Source of the DNA: JBEKDJ01 sp050014415
Lineage (GTDB): Bacteria > Desulfobacterota > BSN033 > UBA1163
Direction: 5' to 3'
DNA: 6,688 nt
Assembly (NCBI GenBank): GCA_050014415.1
Contig: JBEKDJ010000274.1
Location: 1-6,688, forward strand
In this document: in pieces, positions 1-5,410 of the stretch
How positions within the stretch are numbered: the stretch's first letter is position 1
Layout: every line of letters starts with the position of its first letter
Notes under the pieces: model-generated
The model's database searches: none
What the model was told of the DNA's origin: nothing
The model's input: only the letters and a program-made list of their open reading frames with translations
Program-made: the position numbers and the translations under genes

Positions 1-37
1 AGAATTGACAGTTGCGTTGAATTCTCTGGAATAGTCC

Positions 38-399
38 TTAACTCCTCCATTTTCCCAGACTGAACTCTGGATCTGTTCCGATACGAAGCCAGCCAAGAAC
101 GTTGGCTACCGGATAAGTCCCTTCTCCGATGGGCAATATCTTAACTATGGAGTCAGAAATAAACCCGCTCTCCCAGGAAAGATTTTCCGCTTTTTGCCAA
201 ATACAGAAGGGATTATCTACGCGTGGAGCAAAAGCCTTTTCAGAGACCGGCGGTCGGTTTCTTCTTCAGGAGGGATTGTTCCGTATTGTTCTTCGAGCAA
301 ATCACAGCAGAAATCGTAGAATGCGAGAAGATGTTGACCCTTCGTCTCATCGTCCTCAATCGAAGGCAGGAAGCCTTGCAAACTTTTCTTCATCTCCAT
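38..399 (-). pseudogene. Small unrecognised gene, broken by one frameshift (hypothetical protein, about 120 aa if repaired)
   Basis: Two minus-strand reading frames join into one plausible small protein. The first begins at ATG 399, about 8 nt after a GAGGG Shine-Dalgarno-like stretch. It encodes 60 residues, including acidic LPSIEDDE, FYDFCCDLLEEQYG and the end SLKRLLLHA, and stops at TAG 217-219. The next frame continues at once from 220 with VDNPFCIWQKAENLSWES, then SIVKILPIGEGTYPVANV, and ends GKWRS at TAA 38-40. The sense-like, Trp- and Gly-bearing second part has no start of its own, so one base is probably missing near 220; the span 38-399 is one base short of 121 codons. I do not recognise the family. 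No signal peptide or membrane segment is seen. It lies about 100 bp downstream of groEL on the same strand, behind a hairpin. The indel may be a real mutation or a sequencing error. Confidence 0.45.
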
Positions 400-459
400 T
401 TCAAGAACCCTCTTCCTCTTCTGGAAAGGACTTAATGAGGAGGATCTTTGTTCCCTTTA

Positions 460-494
460 CCCCTTCTCTCTCCTTATGGGGGAGAGGGAAGGGG
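460..494 (-). terminator. Hairpin just after groEL, candidate end of the groESL transcript
   Basis: Thirteen-base arms (460-472 and 482-494) pair with one mismatch around a 9-nt loop, starting 11 nt beyond the groEL stop codon. The GC-rich stem suits a terminator, but no run of U follows on the minus strand, so this is not a textbook intrinsic terminator. Pyrimidine/purine arms of this CCCCTTCTCTCTC type also occur as dispersed intergenic repeats in many genomes, which is the main alternative. Confidence 0.4.
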
Positions 495-505
495 TTTGGA
501 GATCA

Positions 506-2116
506 TCAATAAGCTGGAGGCATCGGTGAAGCAAGATCCTCCTTCTTCGGTTTTTCAGCAATGGCAGCCTCTGTCGTGATCAAGAGAGAAGCCACACTGG
601 CCGCATTCTGAAGGGCGAACCGCACCACCTTCGTCGGATCGATGATTCCGGCTTCGATCAAATCGGTGTACTCCTCTTTCTCGGCATCGAATCCGATGGC
701 CCCTTTCTCCTGCTTTACTCTCTCGACTACCACGGAACCTTCCTTCCCAGCGTTCTCAGCGATCTGACGGATGGGCTCCTCCAGAGCCTTCTGAACAATC
801 TCCACCCCAATCTGGCGATCGCTATCGAGTTTCAGTTTCTTTAGGGCGGGCAGACATCTCAGATAGGCTACCCCTCCGCCAGGAACAATACCTTCTTCCA
901 CCGCTGCTCGGGTGGCGTGGAGTGCATCCTCTACTCGCGCCTTCTTCTCCTTCATCTCCGTCTCAGTGGCTGCGCCGACCTTGACCACGGCAACTCCTCC
1001 TGCCATTTTTGCTAACCGTTCTTGGAGTTTTTCTTTGTCGTAGTCGGAGGTGGTTTCTTCGATCTGAACCCGGATCTGTTTGATTCGACCTTCAATGGCG
1101 CTAGGTTTACCGGCCCCCTCTATAATGGTCGTGTTGTCCTTATCGATCACCACTTTCTTGGCTTTGCCCAAATCATCCAATTTCATTTTCTCGAGCTTGA
1201 TGCCCACATCCTCAAAGATTGCATTGCCTCCGGTCAAGACAGCAATGTCCTCCAACATCGCCTTTCGTCTGTCCCCAAAGCCAGGGGCTTTCACCGCTGC
1301 ACATTTCAATGTCCCCCGAAGCTTGTTGACGACCAGCGTTGCCAGGGCTTCTCCCTCTATATCCTCCGCGATGATCAGGAGGGGCTTCCCTGTCTTCGCA
1401 ATCCCCTCCAAGAGTGGAAGGAGGTCTTTCATGTTGGAGATCTTCTTCTCATAAAGAAGAAGATAGGGATCTTCGAGCACAACCTCCATCTTTTCTGGAT
1501 CTGTGACGAAGTAAGGCGAGATGTAGCCGCGATCGAACTGCATGCCTTCCACGACCTCAAGGGTCGTTTCCATGCTTTTGGCCTCTTCTACAGTGATCAC
1601 GCCCTCTTTTCCCACCTTGTTCATCGCTTCGGCGATAATGTTTCCGATGGTGCGATCATTATTGGCAGAAATCGTCCCCACCTGGGAAATCTCCTTCTGC
1701 TCCTTGACGGGCTTGGAGAGTTTCTTCAATTCCTTGACGACCTCTTCCACGGCCGCTTCAATCCCCCTTTTGACCTCCATAGGGTTGACTCCAGCAGCCA
1801 CCACTTTGTACCCCTCCCGATAGATGGCCTGGGCCAGCACCGTCGCCGTCGTGGTTCCATCCCCAGCCATATCCGAGGTTTTACTGGCCACCTCCTTCAC
1901 CATCTTGGCGCCCATATTTTCAAAATGATCTTCGAGCTCGATCTCTTTGGCCACGGTGACTCCATCCTTTGTCACCACAGGAGATCCGAAAGACTTCTCA
2001 AGAACGACATTCCTTCCCCTGGGACCCAAGGTCACCCTCACCGCATTTGCCAGCATATTGACACCCGCCAGAATCGCATTTCTAGCTTCCTGATCGAACT
2101 TCAATTCTTTTGCCAT
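506..2116 (-). CDS. groEL: Chaperonin GroEL (Hsp60), 536 aa
   Basis: Cytosolic double-ring chaperonin that encloses non-native proteins and refolds them with ATP together with GroES. The protein is full length and begins MAKELKFDQEAR. Hallmarks in order: nucleotide site LGPRGRNV (30-37) and TKDGVTVAKEIE (49-60, with the Asp at 51), the ATP loop GDGTTTATVL (85-94), VKAPGFGDRRKAMLEDIA (275-292) in the apical domain, and the signature AAVEEGIVPGGG (404-415) preceded by the catalytic-type Asp in VEDALHATRAA (about residue 397). The start is fixed by AGGAGGAGG a few bases upstream. The odd point is the C-terminus: it ends SPMPPAY, whereas most bacterial GroELs end in a Gly-Gly-Met repeat that hangs into the cavity. 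At 536 residues it is about 12 shorter than the E. coli protein, which fits this loss. groES lies 53 nt upstream, so the two form one operon. Confidence 0.98.
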   Translation of the reverse strand: MAKELKFDQEARNAILAGVNMLANAVRVTLGPRGRNVVLEKSFGSPVVTKDGVTVAKEIELEDHFENMGAKMVKEVASKTSDMAGDGTTTATVLAQAIYREGYKVVAAGVNPMEVKRGIEAAVEEVVKELKKLSKPVKEQKEISQVGTISANNDRTIGNIIAEAMNKVGKEGVITVEEAKSMETTLEVVEGMQFDRGYISPYFVTDPEKMEVVLEDPYLLLYEKKISNMKDLLPLLEGIAKTGKPLLIIAEDIEGEALATLVVNKLRGTLKCAAVKAPGFGDRRKAMLEDIAVLTGGNAIFEDVGIKLEKMKLDDLGKAKKVVIDKDNTTIIEGAGKPSAIEGRIKQIRVQIEETTSDYDKEKLQERLAKMAGGVAVVKVGAATETEMKEKKARVEDALHATRAAVEEGIVPGGGVAYLRCLPALKKLKLDSDRQIGVEIVQKALEEPIRQIAENAGKEGSVVVERVKQEKGAIGFDAEKEEYTDLIEAGIIDPTKVVRFALQNAASVASLLITTEAAIAEKPKKEDLASPMPPAY

Positions 2117-2141
2117 AGGCCTCCTCCTTTCTGTTTATCCA

Positions 2142-2168
2142 TCCATCATTCTCATCATTCCCATCATT
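2142..2168 (-). repeat. Three tandem 9-nt repeats between groES and groEL
   Basis: Read on the minus strand, the spacer holds AATGATGGG, AATGATGAG and AATGATGGA back to back, followed by a further GATGG-like stretch. The repeat starts one base after the groES stop and ends about 25 nt before the groEL start. It contains several out-of-frame ATG and TGA triplets. It most likely arose by replication slippage; no function can be read from the sequence. Confidence 0.8.
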
Positions 2169-2169
2169 A

Positions 2170-2457
2170 TCATTCAATAATAGCGAGGATATCGTCCTCC
2201 TTCATCATCAGATGCTCCTCTCCGTCGATCTTTACCTCAGTCCCAGCATACTTAGAAAAGAGGACCCGATCACCCTTTTTAGCTTCCATTGGAATCTTCT
2301 TACCATCCTCCGTGATCTTTCCGTCTCCGACAGCGATCACTTTTCCTTCGATGGGCTTCTCTTTTGCCGTATCGGGAATGATAATTCCTCCCTTTGTCAT
2401 TTCTTCCTCTTCCAATCTCTTCACAATGAGTCGGTCATGAAGTGGCCTGATCCGCAT
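2170..2457 (-). CDS. groES: Co-chaperonin GroES (Hsp10), 95 aa
   Basis: Heptameric lid of the GroEL chamber. The whole protein is present at the usual length (95-97 aa). It starts MRIRPLHDRLIVKRLEEEE, the canonical N-terminal strand. The mobile loop (about 16-32) carries the hydrophobic tripeptide III at 25-27 that docks onto GroEL. GKVIAVGDG and KKGDRVLFSKYAGTEV (60-75) are typical core strands, and the end DDILAIIE is standard. Start choice is supported by AAAGGAGGGGG upstream of ATG 2457. It is the first gene of the groES-groEL operon. I found no CIRCE inverted repeat (TTAGCACTC-N9-GAGTGCTAA) upstream, so HrcA control at the usual site is not supported. Confidence 0.98.
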   Translation of the reverse strand: MRIRPLHDRLIVKRLEEEEMTKGGIIIPDTAKEKPIEGKVIAVGDGKITEDGKKIPMEAKKGDRVLFSKYAGTEVKIDGEEHLMMKEDDILAIIE

Positions 2458-2497
2458 AAAGTTATCCCCCTCCTTTCATACTATAATCCCCGTGTTG

Positions 2498-2526
2498 AAG
2501 GTAATCATCGAGCTTTGAGTTGTCAA
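2498..2526 (-). promoter_or_regulatory. Possible groESL promoter
   Basis: On the minus strand a perfect TTGACA (2526-2521) is followed after 17 bases by TACCTT (2503-2498), a weak -10, about 40 nt upstream of the groES start. The overlapping CTTGACA resembles the heat-shock sigma-32 -35 element, with TGATTA 13 bases downstream, but the match to a CCCCAT -10 is poor. TATAGT closer to the gene is too near the ribosome-binding site to serve as a -10. Confidence 0.3.
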
Positions 2527-2559
2527 GGTCCCACCACCCCTATTGGCCAAAACCAAGAC

Positions 2560-3138
2560 ATGCTTGACTTTCCAGGTGAATTTGCCTTATGTAAGCCTAT
2601 GGAATTTAAAGATCCTTTCATAGCTACAGGAATCGGATCCTTCCCACACCAGGATGAGAAAGAGGTTTTTCGTCTTGTCTTTGAAGATTTTTCAGAAATT
2701 CCATTTTGGCCACAACTTCCCAAGAGGTCCTTTCTCGAAGGTATGGTGGTTCAGTATGCCCAGTGGAAATACCGTTTGGAGTCTCCTTTTGGAGACTCGC
2801 CTTGATATTCTCAGCTTCGATGCCTACAGCTATCTGGAAAACCTATCCCTTTATCCGAAGGGTTTGAAGACTTTCTTGGAGCGGGGGGCATCTTAGCCTG
2901 GGGCATTGTTCCAACGAATGAGGCTGTTCTAAAGGAGGATGCCAAAAGTCTGGTCAAGCGTTTTAAAGAAGGAGTAGAGACCCTTTCTCAAACGAAGATT
3001 GATCCCATTCTCTTTCAGAAGGCCATCATCACCCCCAGCTGTGGCACCGCTTCTCTTTCCATTCCTTTGACCGAAAGGGTCTGCCAGCTTACGGCTAAAG
3101 TGTCAAAAGGGTTGAGGGACTCTTTGCTGGTTTCTTAG
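2560..3138 (+). pseudogene. Remnant of a cobalamin-independent methionine synthase / UROD-superfamily gene
   Basis: Three reading frames carry pieces of one protein of the MetE C-terminal/uroporphyrinogen decarboxylase superfamily, which use zinc-bound thiols in methyl transfer. The N-terminal piece (from ATG 2560) reads ATGIGSFPHQDE, then EIPFWPQLPKRSFLEGMVVQY, patterns typical of these proteins. At about 2755-2765 it jumps to another frame, GNTVWSLLLETRLDILSFDAY, which normally lies some 150 residues further on. The central barrel, with the HxC zinc ligands, is therefore deleted. A second break falls in a six-G run at 2883-2888: one more G would continue FLERGG into ILAWGIVPTNEA. The last piece keeps ITPSCGTASLS, whose Cys corresponds to the third zinc ligand, and ends at TAG 3136-3138. 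With the middle missing it cannot be an active enzyme. It is divergent from groES. No clear ribosome-binding site precedes ATG 2560 or the alternative ATG 2599. The exact substrate of the ancestor is unknown. Confidence 0.75.
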
Positions 3139-3170
3139 CATTTTAACTATGTCCCAAAATGCCACAAATA

Positions 3171-3296
3171 TTATGCAGCTTTTTCCATTTTGATAGACTG
3201 AGATAAGAGATAGGTCACGAGTGCTTTTAAGCTTACCCCTTCATGTCCAAGCAAGGTTCCCCTAATCAATAACCCCCCATAACGGGGGGACTTCAT
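3171..3296 (-). other. Doubtful 41-codon ORF in an otherwise empty intergenic stretch (3139-3431)
   Basis: The interval 3139-3431 has no clear gene. A short minus-strand ORF from ATG 3296 to TAA 3171 would encode 41 residues (MKSPRYGGLLIRG..., ending SQSIKMEKAA). It has no Shine-Dalgarno site at a useful distance and overlaps a strong hairpin (3273-3289), so coding is weakly supported. It could be a degraded mobile-element fragment; I recognise no family. The remainder of the interval shows only frequent stops in all frames. Confidence 0.18.
3273..3289 (-). terminator. C6/G6 hairpin downstream of the SRPBCC gene
   Basis: CCCCCC (3273-3278) and GGGGGG (3284-3289) form a perfect six-pair GC stem with a 5-nt loop. 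On the minus strand it is followed by TTATTGATT, a poor U-tract. It lies about 140 nt after the stop of the minus-strand SRPBCC gene, and about 135 nt beyond the end of the plus-strand pseudogene, so it could end either transcript. A weak terminator is the best reading. Confidence 0.35.
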
Positions 3297-3431
3297 ATGG
3301 GTCAACGCGATACCGAGTTACCTATGCCTGACTTCGGGGTTTTCATCCCTCTCCTCAAATATCGCTGTTTCACTGTATCTCCATCGACTTGTTGAGTTGC
3401 GATATCATATTCATCACTTGATTCGCAGATT

Positions 3432-3899
3432 TCAGGATAGAATCCGCGCCAGCTTGTTGAATTCGATATGGGCGTGCTCTTCCAGGTCTTTCTCAAATCT
3501 TCTAGTACAATAAAGCCTCAGGAACGGATCAAACAGTCTGCCTATCCCTGCGAATCCAGCTTTGATCATATGAGTAATCGCCACGCCCTCATCATTGTCC
3601 TCAAATTGCAGGAATAGCCAAACCGGCAACTTAATCAACTTCTTCATCTGCCATACGATCTCTTTGCCCGGGATACTCTTGACCACAACGCCCGCAAATT
3701 TCAATCTGCGTCTACCCACATATTCTTCGAAATACACGAGGTTGCCGTGATCACTTGGGAAACGTTTTGTAGTATGAAACGCAAGATGTGTTCCTGCCCA
3801 CCAATTCCGGTAGTCCTCATTCGTACAATTCAACATAAAATCAGAAATGGTTTTTCCTGAAATCCCTCTTGCTTCTACTACTGTCTTCATCGTTATCAT
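3432..3899 (-). CDS. SRPBCC-family (START-like) protein, 155 aa
   Basis: Members of this fold have a deep hydrophobic cavity and bind or convert lipids, polyketides or aromatic compounds. The specific ligand here is unknown. The start at 3899 is chosen because TTGAGGT sits 5 nt before it; ATG 3890, three codons in, is the alternative. The open frame runs upstream to 4370, but that part overlaps structured intron RNA and does not look like protein. Family features seen: an opening strand TVVEARGIS, the helix ISDFMLNCTNEDYRNWWAG (a 'fxxltdpe.y.~W' pattern), alternating strands NLVYFEEYVG, RLKFAGVVVKSIPGKEIVW and LPVWLFLQFEDNDEGVAITH, and a long closing helix from about residue 117 (GRLFDPFLRLY...) to EEHAHIEFNKLARIL. 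No signal peptide is seen. It follows the DAPG-hydrolase-like gene on the same strand. Without the intron relic the gap would be only about 60 nt, so the two were probably an operon. Confidence 0.8.
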   Translation of the reverse strand: MITMKTVVEARGISGKTISDFMLNCTNEDYRNWWAGTHLAFHTTKRFPSDHGNLVYFEEYVGRRRLKFAGVVVKSIPGKEIVWQMKKLIKLPVWLFLQFEDNDEGVAITHMIKAGFAGIGRLFDPFLRLYCTRRFEKDLEEHAHIEFNKLARILS

Positions 3900-4286
3900 G
3901 CAGACCTCAACTTTCGATACAAGCAACCACAGGTTGACTAATTGCAGCCCAACGACAAAGCTCAATGGCAGGGTTAGATTGCTACGTGGCACGACCAAGT
4001 CTTCCGGTCCAGTAGGTAGCCTTCGCGTCGGCTGCGTGCTCAAAGGAGAACCAGTGAAGGTTTGATTGCCGGACGATCTCACCATTATGCGACGTAAAAC
4101 GAGTATCCCGGAGGAAGTGGGTGGGGTCACCCATACCCATGCACTTGTCCGAGGGTGCGCTTTCTCCGCCGACTGTCGGATCTCCCTGGTTGCCACGTAG
4201 TCTCCATATGAAGCTCGACGCGGCCTAAGACCCCGGGGCGGCCCCTTGCACTCCCCTCTTGCGTACAAAGGACTGTTGCCTGCTGG

Positions 4287-4293
4287 CCCATTA
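4287..4293 (-). other. EBS1 of the group II intron relic
   Basis: Minus-strand TAATGGG, within a GTATTAATGGGCC context, pairs with the seven bases 4524-4518 directly upstream of the intron (TCCATTA): six Watson-Crick pairs and one G-U. This is the exon-binding sequence that sets the 5' splice site. Confidence 0.7.
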
Positions 4294-4342
4294 ATACCAT
4301 CGGCCTCTCCCATGACGGTCTTGTCGGGGCTCAACGCCTTCA

Positions 4343-4348
4343 GGGTCA
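4343..4348 (-). other. EBS2 of the group II intron relic
   Basis: Minus-strand TGACCC pairs with all six bases GGGTCA (4530-4525) of the upstream exon. It lies about 50 nt 5' of EBS1 in the RNA, the order and rough distance expected in domain I. Confidence 0.65.
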
Positions 4349-4517
4349 ACATCACCTGGTCCCATTGCACCTCGCTTCCTCTCCTGCCTACGCATCAAGT
4401 CCCGCTGATAAGCGGGATTACCTGAACACCTGCAAGGCTGGATTCCAGGCCCGTGGCTAGCGGTTACCTGGGTAGGACTTCCGCCTACAGGACTACGCGG
4501 CCTTGCCAGGCCGCAAC

Positions 4518-4530
4518 TAATGGATGACCC
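4518..4530 (-). other. Intron target site: IBS2-IBS1 upstream exon
   Basis: Minus-strand GGGTCA (4530-4525) followed by TCCATTA (4524-4518) abuts the intron 5' end. It lies 16-28 nt past the stop codon of the DAPG-hydrolase-like gene, so insertion was intergenic and left both neighbouring reading frames intact. Pairing with EBS2 and EBS1 shows that the intron homed here rather than arriving by random recombination. Confidence 0.68.
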
Positions 4531-4546
4531 CAAGCCTCTTGACCTT

Positions 4547-5158
4547 CTAGGATCTACTACCAGGATTCTCTCTGGCATATAGGTCCGGCAAGAAATCAGC
4601 TAGGTTACCCATTTCCTCGAGATTATGCGTCATTACCCCCAGACCGACCTTGTCATCGGGATGATGGAGGAGCCAGAACCGGTTGCGCATCTCACAGCCA
4701 TAATCAGTATCACGGACGGTATGAATAAGATGTCCATGGGGGATACCCTTATCATCGATTGCGTCGCCGCAGACGGCTGCCCCCACTCTAGCTGCCTTGA
4801 ACCTTGAGGCATCGAATACTTCCCTAGGGTCATAAAATTTAATTCTCACCTTGAATAGCTCGGTCCCCACCTGTTCCTCTATGGTATGGGTGGCACCGAT
4901 ATAATGTCCGGGACTCCATTTTTCGTCCCATTTAAAGAATCGATGTGCCGAGTGCCACATTTTGTATGTCTCGGTGTCTCTTAAATATCCAAACCACCAG
5001 TCTACCATTTTCCCCTTGCAGCGCGGCATTCTGATGAGAATTCTCACGTGCATATCGCCGTTTGGCAGGCGGTAGTAGCCGGTTTCTACGGGCATATATC
5101 CAGGTTCCAGAAGTTGATTTAATTCTTCAATAGGCAAATCTGTCCTTTTGTCTGTCAT
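4547..5158 (-). CDS. DAPG hydrolase (PhlG)-family protein, 203 aa
   Basis: The founding member, PhlG of Pseudomonas, is a zinc enzyme that hydrolyses the carbon-carbon bond releasing acetate from 2,4-diacetylphloroglucinol. This homologue is assigned by family pattern: GYYRLPNGDMHVRILIRMP (27-45), MVDWWFGYL (51-59), YKMWHSAHRFFKWDEKW (65-81), FKVRIKFYDPREVFD (102-116), MRNRFWLLHHP (157-167) and VMTHNLEEMGNLADFLPDLY (175-194). The PhlG zinc ligands as I recall them (His129, Glu160, His270, Glu274) match His69, Glu100, His178 and Glu182: both the 31-residue and the 4-residue spacings are conserved. It is shorter than PhlG (about 290 aa), so the substrate may differ. Start ATG 5158 has GGAGGT 6 nt upstream. 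An AT-rich dyad (5184-5197, ATTAT/ATAAT) with TATTAT may be a -10, but no good -35 is seen. The SRPBCC gene follows it. Confidence 0.83.
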   Translation of the reverse strand: MTDKRTDLPIEELNQLLEPGYMPVETGYYRLPNGDMHVRILIRMPRCKGKMVDWWFGYLRDTETYKMWHSAHRFFKWDEKWSPGHYIGATHTIEEQVGTELFKVRIKFYDPREVFDASRFKAARVGAAVCGDAIDDKGIPHGHLIHTVRDTDYGCEMRNRFWLLHHPDDKVGLGVMTHNLEEMGNLADFLPDLYARENPGSRS

Positions 5159-5410
5159 TACGCACCTCCAAAATTGAATGTAAATTATTCATATAATACG
5201 TTTTCTCCTTACTTTGCTTCTGACCTGTTCTATTTATGGCAGATTATCTCCTACCAAACTCTTACCCCATTTGTTTCCAACTCGGATAGGCTGGATGGTT
5301 AGGTCTTTAATCTTGATGTTTAGGAATTATCAAAAAGCAAGACTTGACCCAAGGCCGCAGGCCGTTATTTCTTCGTTCAGAGGTTGCGCAACGATCTGTG
5401 GGGCAGGAGA

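Larger units (their letters stand above)
3930..4517 (-). mobile_element. 5' half of a group II intron (domain I and probably II-III), 3' part missing
   Basis: About 590 bp of GC-rich sequence rich in hairpins, read on the minus strand. It begins GTTGCGGCC at 4517, near the group II 5' consensus GUGYG. Clear stems include 4497-4514 (GCGGCC arms), 4472-4488 (GTAGG/CCTAC) and 4400-4417 (TCCCGC/GCGGGA). Decisive support is target pairing: TAATGGG (4293-4287) complements the seven exon bases just upstream (one G-U), and TGACCC (4348-4343) complements the next six, as EBS1-IBS1 and EBS2-IBS2 do in IIA/IIB-type introns. The length matches what normally precedes the intron-encoded protein. No reverse transcriptase/maturase and no domain V (AGC...GUUY hairpin) follows, so it cannot splice alone. 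The 3' edge near 3930 is approximate: it lies somewhere before the SRPBCC ribosome-binding site at about 3905-3911. The exact intron class was not determined. Confidence 0.75.

Noticed and set aside
129..512. 127-codon plus-strand ORF downstream of groEL
   Set aside because: It overlaps the better two-frame gene on the minus strand, the groEL end and the hairpin, and has a Ser/Arg-rich shadow-like composition.
1022..2440. 472-codon plus-strand open frame antisense to groEL and groES
   Set aside because: It is a shadow of the highly conserved, codon-biased groESL genes on the other strand; its His/Phe-rich, low-complexity translation resembles no protein.
2458..2560. CIRCE operator upstream of groES
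   Set aside because: No TTAGCACTC/GAGTGCTAA inverted repeat is present on either strand of the interval.
3900..4370. N-terminal extension of the SRPBCC protein back to ATG 4370 (312 aa in total)
   Set aside because: The extension lies in intron RNA with EBS1, EBS2 and hairpins, is rich in Arg/Pro/Gly without domain character, and the SRPBCC gene has its own ribosome-binding site before 3899.
3930..4517. Alternative reading of the structured block as an omega-RNA/HEARO of an IscB element
   Set aside because: No IscB or TnpB gene follows it, and the two exact exon-complementary segments fit group II target recognition.
4291..4578. 95-codon minus-strand ORF across the hydrolase 3' end and the intron
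   Set aside because: It is out of frame with the hydrolase, crosses the intron boundary, and is best explained by chance openness of GC-rich RNA sequence.
5383..5392. Perfect palindrome GTTGCGCAAC downstream of the flavin reductase
   Set aside because: A single 10-base palindrome is expected by chance in this length and it has no U-tract or second copy nearby.
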